In this document: piece by piece, positions 49,669-58,059 of the stretch
Layout of the letters: every line of letters starts with the position of its first letter
Numbering within the stretch: the stretch's first letter is position 1
Source of the DNA: UBA961 sp014191195
GTDB lineage: Bacteria > Bacteroidota > Ignavibacteria > Kapaibacteriales > UBA961
Length of the DNA: 64,000 nucleotides
NCBI GenBank assembly: GCA_964204605.1
Contig: OZ123195.1
Location: 1,798,001-1,862,000 of the forward strand
Reading direction: 5' to 3'
Position numbers and translations under genes: made by a program
The notes under the pieces: generated by a model
Database searches by the model: none
Told to the model about the DNA's origin: nothing
The model's input: only the letters and a program-made list of their open reading frames with translations

Positions 49669-50235
49669 TTATTCGTTAGAAAGAGCATTATGGACAATTG
49701 CAGTAGCTTTGGCTAATGTTTCATGCAAATCATCATTAATGATAATATGGTCAAAATACTCTCTATATTCCATTTCCATAGCAGCACGGCTTAATCTTTG
49801 TTGAATTTGCTGTAAAGATTCAGTGCTTCGTTTAATTAATCGATCTTTAAGTATTTGTAAAGAAGGAGGAGCAATATATATAAGTAAGGATTCTTTTGGA
49901 TATGCTTTTTGTAAAGATACAGCACCACGAACATCCACATCAAATAATATTACTGCATTTTCCTGAATTTTCTTTTGGGTTTGTGAAAGAAGGCTACCAT
50001 AATAATTGCCAAATATTTCTTCATATTCTAACAAGTCTCCTTTTTCAATACAAGAAATGAAATCTTCAGAAGATAAAAAGAAATAATCTTTTCCATGTTC
50101 TTCACCAGAACGCATAGGCCTGGTAGTAGCAGAAACAGAAAATTTGCATTGAGGAAAACTACCAAGTAGATGTTTAGCTACTGTGGTTTTTCCTGCGCCA
50201 CTTGGAGCAGATAATACAATAAGATGTATAGACAT
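49669..50235 (-). CDS. gmk: Guanylate kinase
   Basis: Phosphorylates GMP to GDP with ATP. The 188-residue protein has the P-loop A-P-S-G-A-G-K-T-T-V, the GMP-binding region SVSATTRPMRSGEEHGKDYFF, the Y-G-S-L segment, and the lid RLIKRSTES. Length is normal. It follows yicC by 30 bp and precedes the rsmB-type gene by 14 bp, an arrangement (yicC-gmk) that is conserved widely in bacteria. Confidence 0.97.
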   Translation of the reverse strand: MSIHLIVLSAPSGAGKTTVAKHLLGSFPQCKFSVSATTRPMRSGEEHGKDYFFLSSEDFISCIEKGDLLEYEEIFGNYYGSLLSQTQKKIQENAVILFDVDVRGAVSLQKAYPKESLLIYIAPPSLQILKDRLIKRSTESLQQIQQRLSRAAMEMEYREYFDHIIINDDLHETLAKATAIVHNALSNE

Positions 50236-50265
50236 TACAATGAGTAGAACAATAATGGAAAAAGA

Positions 50266-51141
50266 TTATTCAATATTTTGAACTTGTTCGCGAATTCTCT
50301 CTAATTCTTCTTTCATTCCAACTACGATATGAGAAATCTCAATATCATTAGCTTTTGAACCAATAGTATTTACTTCTCGATTCATTTCTTGTAAGAGAAA
50401 ATTTAATTTTCTTCCAATTGGTTCCTTTTCAATTGCAAGTTCATGAAAGAATTTAATATGACTTCTTAATCGAACACATTCTTCTGAAACATCTAATTTA
50501 TCAGCTAAAAAGATAATTTCTTGTTGAATTCGCAATTCATCAATCTCATCTTTTTCGAAAAGAAGAGCAATTTTTTGTCGCATTTTTTCGCGTTCTTCTG
50601 GAATTCTTTGAGCAGATTTATGTTCAACAATAAGTAAATCTTGCAATATTTTATCTACTCTAGACAACATATCTTTGGCTAATTCTTTCCCTTCTATTCC
50701 ACGAGAAATTTCTAAATCAATTAATGCTTTTTTTAGTGCTTCGCAAACAATTTCCCATTGTAATTCACTCATATCATCTTTGTCATTTTCTAGAAAATGC
50801 TGAGAGAATTGAAGCATATTATTGATTGATATGTCAGATTCAATGTGTAATTGTTTTTGCATCTCAAGTAATGAACTATGAATAGCCATTGCTTTTTCAA
50901 GATTCATTTTGGGAATTCTGATGTCACCTTCGGAGGATTCTATAACGATAAAAGCAGAGATTGTACCTCGATTAAGAGCTTTTCTAATCATTTCTCTGAT
51001 ATCAATTTCTCGATGTGATAAATTACGAGGTAATTTTACAGAAGTTTCTAAATAGCGACCATTTACACTTTTTAACTCTATAATGGCACTAATCCCCTTT
51101 TCATGATATTCTGCTTTACTATACCCGGTCATGCTTTTCAT
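50266..51141 (-). CDS. yicC: YicC/YloC-family endoribonuclease
   Basis: The 291-residue protein belongs to the YicC family, which includes RNA endonucleases. It begins with M-K-S-M-T-G-Y-S-K-A-E, then ELKSVNGRYLETSVKLPR, and ends with the diagnostic ELAIEKEPIGRKLNFLLQEM, NREVNTIGSKANDIEIS and a C-terminal K-E-E-L-E-R-I-R-E-Q-V-Q-N-I-E. It is the first gene of the yicC-gmk-rsmB-gmd run; its promoter lies in the 165-bp divergent gap with ribD. Confidence 0.95.
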   Translation of the reverse strand: MKSMTGYSKAEYHEKGISAIIELKSVNGRYLETSVKLPRNLSHREIDIREMIRKALNRGTISAFIVIESSEGDIRIPKMNLEKAMAIHSSLLEMQKQLHIESDISINNMLQFSQHFLENDKDDMSELQWEIVCEALKKALIDLEISRGIEGKELAKDMLSRVDKILQDLLIVEHKSAQRIPEEREKMRQKIALLFEKDEIDELRIQQEIIFLADKLDVSEECVRLRSHIKFFHELAIEKEPIGRKLNFLLQEMNREVNTIGSKANDIEISHIVVGMKEELERIREQVQNIE

Positions 51142-51306
51142 ATATTGCTCTTATCAGAGAATGAATTGAACTAATGGCAACAAATGTAAGCATTTGACAA
51201 ACAAAATATTGAAAACTGAATGCCAATATGTATATCATATGTCTAGATTGTTTAGGCCACAACATATTTGTTAATTTGCACATATTCTGCATTTATAGGT
51301 AATTCA

Positions 51307-52404
51307 ATGAATCAGCATCAAGAAATGATGAATAGAGTCCTAAAGCTTGCTTTAAGAGGTTCAGGCAAAGTTAGTCCTAATCCTAGAGTGGGCTGTGTAA
51401 TTGTTAAAGAAAATAAGATTATAGCTGAAGGTTGGCATAGAGAATTTGGAGGCATTCATGCTGAAGCAGATGCTTTGCTGCACTGTATTGAAGATCCAAA
51501 AGGAGCAATTGCATATGTAAACCTCGAACCATGTTCGCATGTCGGTAAAAACCCACCATGTGCTCCTCTATTAATTGAAAAAGGGATTAAAACAGTTGTT
51601 ATAGGAATGAAAGACCCTAATCCACTAGTATCAGGTAAGGGTATTGAATTATTAAGGAAGTCTGGAATAGAAGTCATTCAGGACATTTGTACAGAAGAAT
51701 CATTATGGATTAATAGATTTTTTAATAAACATATAGTAAGTGGAATTCCATATATCATTGGTAAAATTGCTCAATCAATAGATGGATGTATTTCTACAAA
51801 AAGTGGAGACTCTCAATGGATATCTGGAAAAGAAAGCAGAAAAACTGTCCATAGATTAAGAGCAGAAGTAGATGCTGTTTTAATTGGTAAAGGAACTGCT
51901 TTGGCCGATAATCCTTCATTAACTGTCAGAGATGTTCCTGGTAGAAATCCATTAAGAATTGTATTAGACACTAACTGTAGCTTACCAGAACATTTACAGA
52001 TATTTACTGATGATTATGCTTGTTTAACAATCATCTGCTGTTCTAAAGAGATGGAAGAATCTTCAAGGGTTGTGTCTTTACAAAAAAAGGGGATACATTT
52101 TTTATTCTGCGATACAGATGACTCTGGAAAAATAGACCTTATTTCTACTTTAAAATCTTTATATACTACTTTTCATATTGGATCTATACTTGCGGAATGC
52201 GGGGGGAAGCTAATGAGTAATTTTCTTCAATTTGGAGTTTTAGATGAATTACATGTTTTTATTGCTCCCATAATAATTGGAAATGGAATTTCTGCTTTTA
52301 ACTTGATAGAAAGCAATCTTTTAAGGGATTCATATACCTTTAGCAATCAAGCTGTATTAAAAAGCGATGAAGACTTACATATTATATATACTAAAAAAAT
52401 ATAA
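51307..52404 (+). CDS. ribD: Bifunctional riboflavin-biosynthesis deaminase/reductase
   Basis: Carries out deamination of the pyrimidine intermediate and its NADPH-dependent side-chain reduction in riboflavin synthesis. I chose the ATG at 51307 (365 residues) because the TTG at 51268 adds residues with no homology. The N-terminal deaminase has the zinc motif H-A-E-A-D and P-C-S-H-V-G-K-N-P-P-C. The preceding VSPNPRVGCVIV is conserved. The C-terminal reductase domain (about 148-365) has IAQSIDGCISTKSGDSQWISG and VDAVLIGKGTALADNPSLTVR. No other rib gene is adjacent. It is divergent from yicC. Confidence 0.96.
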   Translation: MNQHQEMMNRVLKLALRGSGKVSPNPRVGCVIVKENKIIAEGWHREFGGIHAEADALLHCIEDPKGAIAYVNLEPCSHVGKNPPCAPLLIEKGIKTVVIGMKDPNPLVSGKGIELLRKSGIEVIQDICTEESLWINRFFNKHIVSGIPYIIGKIAQSIDGCISTKSGDSQWISGKESRKTVHRLRAEVDAVLIGKGTALADNPSLTVRDVPGRNPLRIVLDTNCSLPEHLQIFTDDYACLTIICCSKEMEESSRVVSLQKKGIHFLFCDTDDSGKIDLISTLKSLYTTFHIGSILAECGGKLMSNFLQFGVLDELHVFIAPIIIGNGISAFNLIESNLLRDSYTFSNQAVLKSDEDLHIIYTKKI

Positions 52405-52416
52405 GCATGTATATTA

Positions 52417-52446
52417 ATAAAAAAGGGATATGATAACATATCCCTT
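52417..52446 (-). terminator. Rho-independent terminator after the lipoprotein gene
   Basis: A 10-bp stem AAGGGATATG/CATATCCCTT (52423-52432 with 52437-52446) is followed on the minus strand by T-rich sequence. It may also stop ribD transcription from the other side. Confidence 0.85.
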
Positions 52447-52468
52447 AATAGATAACTATTGAGTCAAT

Positions 52469-53023
52469 TTAGAATTTAAAGCCTTCTAATAATATTGATT
52501 CTAAAACTTCGGATGGCTTATCATCTTTTTTACTACCACCAGATACATATAATACATCATCAATTACTTCCATTGAATATTTTGCATTACCATTAACAGT
52601 AATAAATATTGAAGGTAATCCACGTAAAGTGAATTTATCTTTTAATGGATGATTATCGGTAAAAGACTTCATAGAATAAATCACAATATTAGCATCAGGA
52701 ACGCCTGCATCTTTAAGTATTCGAATTGCATGGGGAAATGTCTTTTTTGTCCCATTGCAAGAACAAGAAGGATTTACAAAAAAGTAAATCATATGATTTT
52801 TATTTTTGAATTCAGCTGCAATATCTCTGATTTTAGAATCATCTGGTGTATATAATGTCTTTTCGGCTTCAAACCATGAATATCCCGCAGAATTATTTAA
52901 ATCAGATAAAGATAATAGAGTAGCGGTTCCGGTAGAGGGGTCTGTTGTTTGATTGCATGAAGACATGGTTATTGTCCCTACAATCAAAATTGCCAATGCA
53001 ATCGATGAAAAAAGTGTTTTCAT
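52469..53023 (-). CDS. Lipoprotein with thioredoxin-like fold and C-x-C motif
   Basis: The ATG at 53023 is used (184 residues), not the TTG at 53056: an almost perfect Shine-Dalgarno sequence, GGAGGTGA, lies just upstream, and the ATG begins a lipoprotein signal (LAILIVGTITMSSC; lipid-modified Cys about residue 23). The body has a thioredoxin-like pattern: IYFFVNPSCSC after a strand, then a helix, and the cis-proline segment R-G-L-P-S-I-F-I. The redox site would be C-S-C rather than C-x-x-C. Function is unknown; it could be an envelope thiol-disulfide or metallochaperone protein. It stands between the M1 aminopeptidase and a terminator. Confidence 0.75.
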   Translation of the reverse strand: MKTLFSSIALAILIVGTITMSSCNQTTDPSTGTATLLSLSDLNNSAGYSWFEAEKTLYTPDDSKIRDIAAEFKNKNHMIYFFVNPSCSCNGTKKTFPHAIRILKDAGVPDANIVIYSMKSFTDNHPLKDKFTLRGLPSIFITVNGNAKYSMEVIDDVLYVSGGSKKDDKPSEVLESILLEGFKF

Positions 53024-53108
53024 AATATCACCTCCATAAATTATATAGTGGAACAAGTGTGTTTTAAGAGTATCAAAAATAGAAAATATTTAAATAGAAT
53101 TATATTTT

Positions 53109-55562
53109 TTAACGAATGATTTTTGCCCAAGCATCTTTTTGCCACGGTTTTGAATCATTATTGCTGTTCTTTGCTTGAAGAATAAGTTGTTTATACTGTG
53201 ACTGCTGATAAAAGTATTGAAGAACTTCGATTGCAGAACTTGATAATCTAGAATTAGGATTCCATGCAGCATCTAAAAGATGTAATATCAAAGATTCATT
53301 TAAATAATTGATACGTTTTAGGGAATTCATAGCATTTCTTCGAGTCCAAAATTCAAATGCATTACTTGTATAATCGATTAACTTATCGAGGGCTTTTTGA
53401 TCTCCCTTTCCAGCTTTAATCTCGAGTGATTTAATCGATATTTGATCATATAAACCTACTTCATTTGATGTTTTTTCTAGATAGGAATCTGCTGAAGAAG
53501 GAAATTGATCGCATAATTTTTCAAGTGCTATTGTAATTATGGCATATGATTCATCTGTTAATAATTGTTCAACAGAAGATTTTAATTCTAGTGGTATGGT
53601 TTTTAATCCATTTAATGCTGCTTTGCGGACATCTTCTGATTTATCTTTTAGGGCATTTGCGATAAGATTTAATGCATTTGGAGTACCTAATTCATGCATT
53701 TGAACAATAATTTCATTTTTGATTGCATAGAATTGCTCTTTTTCAAAAACTTGTTGTAAAAGAAGCTCTTTACCATCATTATTCATATCCTTTAATGCAA
53801 TAAGAGCATCATATCTATCTATCATATGTGGTGCATTGATTACCTGATATTTTAATTCATCAAATGTTTTTTTGAATGTAGTCTTTTTTAATACTCTACT
53901 GCCTGGGTCAAAAAGTACAAAAGCAATTTCTTTATTTGATGAATTTGGAATCAATGTATTATGTCTTATAGATGAAATCCATTCTGTTTTTGAATCTTTC
54001 GTGCCATCTTTATAATAAACATCAAATTCAATTGGCATTTTGAATGGACCTGTTAATTCATCTGTTGTATGTATTTGATCTACATGGACAACAGTTGCTC
54101 TTCCAGTTGCATTTCTGATATCATCATATTCAACTTTATAATGGGGTTCACCGCCATGATAAAGCCATTGATCAAAAAACCAATCTGGTGTAATACCTAA
54201 TGTATCTTGGAATGCCAAATAAAGATCATTAGTTTCTACATTCGCATAATTATGATGTTCTACATAGTGTTTGATTACTTTTCTAATTTCTTCTTCACCA
54301 AACACATACATCATCATATCGATAACTGCAGAACCTTTGGGATAAATTCTTGCTGAGCCAGAACTTGGATGAACTATTGGTAAACGATCTTTTTCAGAAG
54401 CATTTATTGCAGAATTATGTTCGCCTCTTAGATTCCATTCATACGCATCTTCTCCAAAGTTCTTTTGGGATTCTGGTGTTATTGTACCGGTATATTTTTT
54501 GAAAAAGTATTTTGGATAGAATGTAGCAAAACTTTCTTGCAACCATACATGTTTTTGAACACGGGCAGTGATAAAATCACCAAACCATTGATGGGTTAAC
54601 TCATGAACATTTGTGCCGATATAACTTCTATCTTTAAAACCTCTTGGATCAACAAAAGAGAAATCACCAAAAGTAGTTGCTGTAGTATTCTCCATAGCAC
54701 CGAATGTAAAATCTTGAACCATTATTTGAGAGTATAATTCCCATGGATATGGAATACCTATAAATGATTCTAGAAAGTCCATAGATTCAGTTGAATACAA
54801 ATACGTAGGTTCTACTCTATTTTTATATTCAGGATAATAATATAGATTATTAACGATTCCAGAAGAACTTTTACGAGTCTCTACTGCATATTTACCAATA
54901 ACTAATGTTAATAAATATGGTGCATGAGGATGCATCATGCGATAATGCCACGTTTTTGTTCCATCGCTATTTGATTGTTCATTTAGTTTGGTACCATTAG
55001 ACAAAACATGATAGTTTTTATCGAATGTGACAATTGTTTCTGTGATATATTTATCATTCATTTCATCATACATGGGCACCCATGCGCGAGAGTCTATCCC
55101 TTGTCCTTGACTCCATATTTGTTTTCTGCATCTATTTGTTGTGTCATTCCATCCGATAAAATATAATCCTGAACGGGGATATGCTTCATAAACGAATGAA
55201 ACACTATCTATAGATCCCCATTTCATTTGTTGCGGGTATACGGTAATACCAATATCTGTAACAGAATAACGAGCAGGCTTACCATTTACAGTTGCTTCAG
55301 AAATCTTCATTTTGACTGCATCAAAAAAGATGGAATCAACAGTTTTTCTTAAAGGTTTAAAAACATGGGTAACAATTCCCTTTACCAAGCCCTTTTCTGG
55401 TTCAAATTTAACTTTTAATGTCATTCTTTGAACATCTATAGGATGTTCTCTGGGCTCGCTATTGGGCTCATTAACATGAGAGGTTGTTCTATATGGTAAT
55501 TGTGCAAGTATTGAAATTGTACTAAAAAGAAAAACGACTATGAAAGATACTCTGACCTTCAT
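53109..55562 (-). CDS. Secreted M1-family zinc aminopeptidase with HEAT-like C-terminus
   Basis: The 817-residue protein has a signal peptide (cut near L-A-Q) and an M1 peptidase domain. It has the aminopeptidase motif G-A-M-E-N-T-T, then zinc motif H-E-L-T-H-Q-W-F-G-D with the third ligand in W-L-Q-E-S-F-A-T, all intact. The N-terminal domain has the usual beta-sandwich (RMTLKVKFEPEKGLVKGIV). After about residue 600, repeated helical pairs (ALIALKDMNNDG, DVRKAALNGLKTI) resemble HEAT/ERAP-like C-terminal repeats. It likely removes N-terminal residues from peptides in the periplasm or outside. An AAGGA site precedes the ATG. It lies 32 bp downstream of the selenocysteine-type thioredoxin gene on the same strand. 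Confidence 0.92.
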   Translation of the reverse strand: MKVRVSFIVVFLFSTISILAQLPYRTTSHVNEPNSEPREHPIDVQRMTLKVKFEPEKGLVKGIVTHVFKPLRKTVDSIFFDAVKMKISEATVNGKPARYSVTDIGITVYPQQMKWGSIDSVSFVYEAYPRSGLYFIGWNDTTNRCRKQIWSQGQGIDSRAWVPMYDEMNDKYITETIVTFDKNYHVLSNGTKLNEQSNSDGTKTWHYRMMHPHAPYLLTLVIGKYAVETRKSSSGIVNNLYYYPEYKNRVEPTYLYSTESMDFLESFIGIPYPWELYSQIMVQDFTFGAMENTTATTFGDFSFVDPRGFKDRSYIGTNVHELTHQWFGDFITARVQKHVWLQESFATFYPKYFFKKYTGTITPESQKNFGEDAYEWNLRGEHNSAINASEKDRLPIVHPSSGSARIYPKGSAVIDMMMYVFGEEEIRKVIKHYVEHHNYANVETNDLYLAFQDTLGITPDWFFDQWLYHGGEPHYKVEYDDIRNATGRATVVHVDQIHTTDELTGPFKMPIEFDVYYKDGTKDSKTEWISSIRHNTLIPNSSNKEIAFVLFDPGSRVLKKTTFKKTFDELKYQVINAPHMIDRYDALIALKDMNNDGKELLLQQVFEKEQFYAIKNEIIVQMHELGTPNALNLIANALKDKSEDVRKAALNGLKTIPLELKSSVEQLLTDESYAIITIALEKLCDQFPSSADSYLEKTSNEVGLYDQISIKSLEIKAGKGDQKALDKLIDYTSNAFEFWTRRNAMNSLKRINYLNESLILHLLDAAWNPNSRLSSSAIEVLQYFYQQSQYKQLILQAKNSNNDSKPWQKDAWAKIIR

Positions 55563-55594
55563 GTTTCATCCTTTGCAATTGTTAAGAAAGTATC

Positions 55595-55921
55595 TTACAA
55601 AATACGAAGAATCATGGATTTATTCCCTACATATTGCTTGATTACTTGTTCTAATTGGCTTGCTTGCATTATACCTGATTGTCTCCACAGTACTTTGCCA
55701 TTGCGAAAAAGCATTAATGTTGGCACAGATTGTATAGAATATTGTCTTGCTGTTTGTGGATTTCTGTCTATATCCATTTTCATGATAATTACTTTATTTC
55801 CAATAGAAGATTTTAATTCTGCTAGAATTGGAGGCATCATTTTGCATGGACCTCACCATTCAGCGGAAAAATCGACAAGTACCGGAGTATCTGTTTGTAT
55901 TAATTCTGAAAATGTTGGCAT
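55595..55921 (-). CDS. Thioredoxin with in-frame TGA at the catalytic Cys (probable selenoprotein, WUGPC)
   Basis: Read through one TGA, the frame gives a 108-residue thioredoxin. The start is MPTFSELIQTD, followed by the strand PVLVDFSAEW. TGA is codon 23 (55853-55855), then G-P-C-K-M-M-P-P-I. The rest is typical: VIIMKMDIDRNPQTARQYSI, cis-Pro segment S-V-P-T-L-M-L-F-R-N-G and a final helix. TGA thus replaces exactly the nucleophilic Cys of W-C-G-P-C, the position used by known selenocysteine thioredoxins. TGA is a normal stop elsewhere in the window and the preceding Trp is TGG, so it is not a reassigned Trp codon. A candidate SECIS hairpin lies 24-38 nt downstream. A point-mutated pseudogene or sequencing error remains possible, but the rest of the frame is intact. 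Ordinary ORF calling sees only the 3' part, from the ATG at 55840. Confidence 0.8.
55815..55829 (-). promoter_or_regulatory. Candidate bacterial SECIS hairpin
   Basis: On the coding strand AATTCT-AGC-AGAATT forms a 6-bp stem with a 3-nt apical loop. The loop G lies 31 nt after the TGA, within the 16-37 nt range described for bacterial SECIS elements. The stem is AU-rich and lacks an obvious bulged U, so support is moderate. A second hairpin GAGG...CCTC beginning within the TGA could form instead. Confidence 0.45.
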
Positions 55922-55990
55922 ATTACTATTGGATTTTTTTGATTCTTTATATAAAATCTTATTCAAAAAACAGATTTTTAATATCAATCA

Positions 55991-56007
55991 CAGTTACAAA
56001 AGTTACA
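55991..56007. promoter_or_regulatory. TGTAAC repeat element between tauE-like and thioredoxin genes
   Basis: On the minus strand TGTAACTTTTGTAACTG repeats TGTAAC in the 93-bp gap before the thioredoxin ATG. The same TTGTAACTG core recurs at 56441-56449 upstream of the TauE/SafE gene. Confidence 0.4.
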
Positions 56008-56014
56008 TAAACAT

Positions 56015-56386
56015 TTACTTATCAAAGAATAATGTTTTAATAGAAATTCCCATCAATAATAAAGCAAAAATCTTTTTTAATAATTGCTGGGGGATTTCTT
56101 GGGCAAATTTTGCCCCAAAATATCCACTGATAACAAATGCTAAAGCTAAAATTAAAGAAGATTTGATATCAACATTACCAGCTTTATAATATTGCCATGC
56201 AGCAAGTAATCCAACGGGCATTACAAACATCACCAATGTTGTTCCTTGTGCAATATGCTGTGGAAATCCTAGAATAAGTACTAATGCTGGAATAATAATC
56301 ACAGCACCACCTATTCCTAATAAGCCGCCTAAAAATCCTGCAATAGTTCCAATCAATACTAGTAATAAAGTTGTTGTATCCTGCAT
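56015..56386 (-). CDS. Half-length TauE/SafE-family membrane protein
   Basis: The 123-residue membrane protein has about four hydrophobic segments and the TauE/SafE signature G-x-x-A-G-F-L-G-G-L-L-G-I-G-G-G/A (TIAGFLGGLLGIGGAVI), then LGFPQHIAQGTTL. It is about half the usual 250 residues of this exporter family, which is normally two such repeats, so it probably works as a dimer. Stand-alone half-size members exist. It ends at TAA with no sign of a lost second half in the following 93 bp. An AAGG site precedes the ATG. It is the gene before the thioredoxin and may share its promoter; sulfite or another sulfur-containing anion is a plausible cargo (inferred). Confidence 0.85.
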   Translation of the reverse strand: MQDTTTLLLVLIGTIAGFLGGLLGIGGAVIIIPALVLILGFPQHIAQGTTLVMFVMPVGLLAAWQYYKAGNVDIKSSLILALAFVISGYFGAKFAQEIPQQLLKKIFALLLMGISIKTLFFDK

Positions 56387-56438
56387 ATTCTTACCTTAAT
56401 AAATGAGTATAAGCAAAATTGCATTTTTAGTGATAATA

Positions 56439-56460
56439 ATTTGTAACTGATGTTACAAAT
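56439..56460. promoter_or_regulatory. Perfect 9-bp inverted repeat in the tauE-like/purF divergent promoter region
   Basis: ATTTGTAAC-tgat-GTTACAAAT is a perfect dyad between two divergent genes, typical of a dimeric repressor or activator site. The regulator is not identifiable. Confidence 0.6.
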
Positions 56461-56556
56461 CAATGAAACAAATACAAAATGAATCAGATAAACTATACTG
56501 AAATTTCGTATTTTCGTTCATGAATATTCCTTCTTCATCCTTTCAAGTACACATCA

Positions 56557-58056
56557 ATGAACCAGCTTCGTGATTTAGATAAACCAAATTGTAATTGTGG
56601 CATTGTAGGTGTTTTTAATCATCCACAAGCATCTGTTATGGCATACTATGCTTTGCATGCATTGCAACATAGGGGACAAGAAGCCGCTGGAATTGTTGCA
56701 GCTAAAAAAAATGGTGATGATGAACCATATAAATTTTCTGTCCATAAAGGCGAAGGCTTAGTTCTTGATGTATTCTCTGATTCAGATATCTTAACAAATA
56801 AATTACAAGGCACTGTTGCTATAGCACATAATCGCTATTCTACCACTGGAAGTGGTGGATTAACTAATGTGCAACCATTTTTAACAAAGTATAAGTCTGG
56901 TTCTATAGCAGTAGCTCATAATGGAAATTTAACGAATACAAAACAGCTAAGGAATCAATTACAAGAAGAAGGATCTATCTTTCAGACAACAACAGATAGC
57001 GAATTATTTCTTCATCTTATTGCTAGAAGTAAAAAAGATCAACAGCTTGAACAAATTCGTGAAGCTTTAATGACAGCCAGAGGAGCCTATTCTCTTGTTA
57101 TTTTAACTAATTCATGTTTAGTAGCTGCAAGAGATCCCTTCGGTTTCCGCCCTTTATGCATAGGCCGAAAAAAAGTTGGTGATTCTATGGCTTATTTTGT
57201 TGTGTCCGAAACCTGCGCACTTGATATTATAAGCGCAGAATATATTAGAGATATAGCCCATAATGAGATTGTTGTTATCGATGATGATACTGTAAAAACA
57301 GGAAATATCAAAAGCTATACAATCGATGAAATTACTCCAGAGTCAAGACATTGTATTTTTGAATACATTTATTTTTCAAGACCAGACTCTAAAATCTTTG
57401 GACATAATGTAGACAAAGTACGCCGAAGACTTGGTAAAAATCTTGCTCTTGAAAGCGCTGTACATGCTTCTGAAGCAGATGAAAAAGTAATTTGTATTGC
57501 AGTTCCTGATAGTGGGAATACAGCAACTTTGGGATATGCAAAAGTTAACAATAGAATGGGAATACCCACTAAATATGAAATCGGTTTAATAAGAAGTCAT
57601 TATGTTGGAAGAACATTTATTGCTCCTGGCCAAGACAATAGAGAATTTAAGGTTAAAACGAAATTCAATACTGTTCGCGGGGTATTAGAAGGTAAAACTG
57701 TGGTTGTGATTGACGATTCAATCGTTAGAGGTACTACTTCAAAAGCTTTAGTTAATTTAATTCGCGAAGCAAAACCAAAACAAGTTCATATGCGAATTAC
57801 GTCGCCACCTATAAAATTTCCTTGTAAATATGGAATGGATTTTCCCAGCAAAGAAGAACTTATAGCAAATCACTATTCCAATGAAGAAGAAATTTCTAAA
57901 GCTTTAAATGCAGATACTTTACATTATTTATCAGTTGAATCTTTAATGGAATCTGTTCCACAAGAAGCAGGAACTGGATATTGTAATGCTTGCTTTACAG
58001 GTAATTATCCTGTAGAAATTGATATCCATGCTCATAAATTTTCTACTGAAGAATAA
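56557..58056 (+). CDS. purF: Amidophosphoribosyltransferase
   Basis: First committed enzyme of purine synthesis: glutamine plus PRPP gives phosphoribosylamine. The 499-residue protein has a short propeptide before the catalytic cysteine (N-C-N|C-G-I-V-G-V-F, Cys14). Glutaminase-domain motifs are AHNRYSTTGSG and VAHNGNLTN. The phosphoribosyltransferase domain has the PRPP loop VVVIDDSIVRGTTS, and SHYVGRTFIAPGQ is a PurF hallmark. The C-terminal cysteines (EAGTGYCNACFTGNYP) are as in related enzymes. It starts an apparent purF-SUI1-murC operon, with a 3-bp gap to the next gene. Confidence 0.98.
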   Translation: MNQLRDLDKPNCNCGIVGVFNHPQASVMAYYALHALQHRGQEAAGIVAAKKNGDDEPYKFSVHKGEGLVLDVFSDSDILTNKLQGTVAIAHNRYSTTGSGGLTNVQPFLTKYKSGSIAVAHNGNLTNTKQLRNQLQEEGSIFQTTTDSELFLHLIARSKKDQQLEQIREALMTARGAYSLVILTNSCLVAARDPFGFRPLCIGRKKVGDSMAYFVVSETCALDIISAEYIRDIAHNEIVVIDDDTVKTGNIKSYTIDEITPESRHCIFEYIYFSRPDSKIFGHNVDKVRRRLGKNLALESAVHASEADEKVICIAVPDSGNTATLGYAKVNNRMGIPTKYEIGLIRSHYVGRTFIAPGQDNREFKVKTKFNTVRGVLEGKTVVVIDDSIVRGTTSKALVNLIREAKPKQVHMRITSPPIKFPCKYGMDFPSKEELIANHYSNEEEISKALNADTLHYLSVESLMESVPQEAGTGYCNACFTGNYPVEIDIHAHKFSTEE

Positions 58057-58059
58057 TGT

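Noticed and set aside
55595..55840. Thioredoxin gene as an 81-residue protein starting at the ATG 55840
   Set aside because: That start would remove the first strand and the whole active site, whereas the upstream sequence in the same frame is a perfect thioredoxin N-terminus interrupted only by TGA.
55614..56189. 191-codon plus-strand frame over the thioredoxin and TauE genes
   Set aside because: It runs opposite two clear minus-strand genes and has no domain; it is open only because of their codon use.
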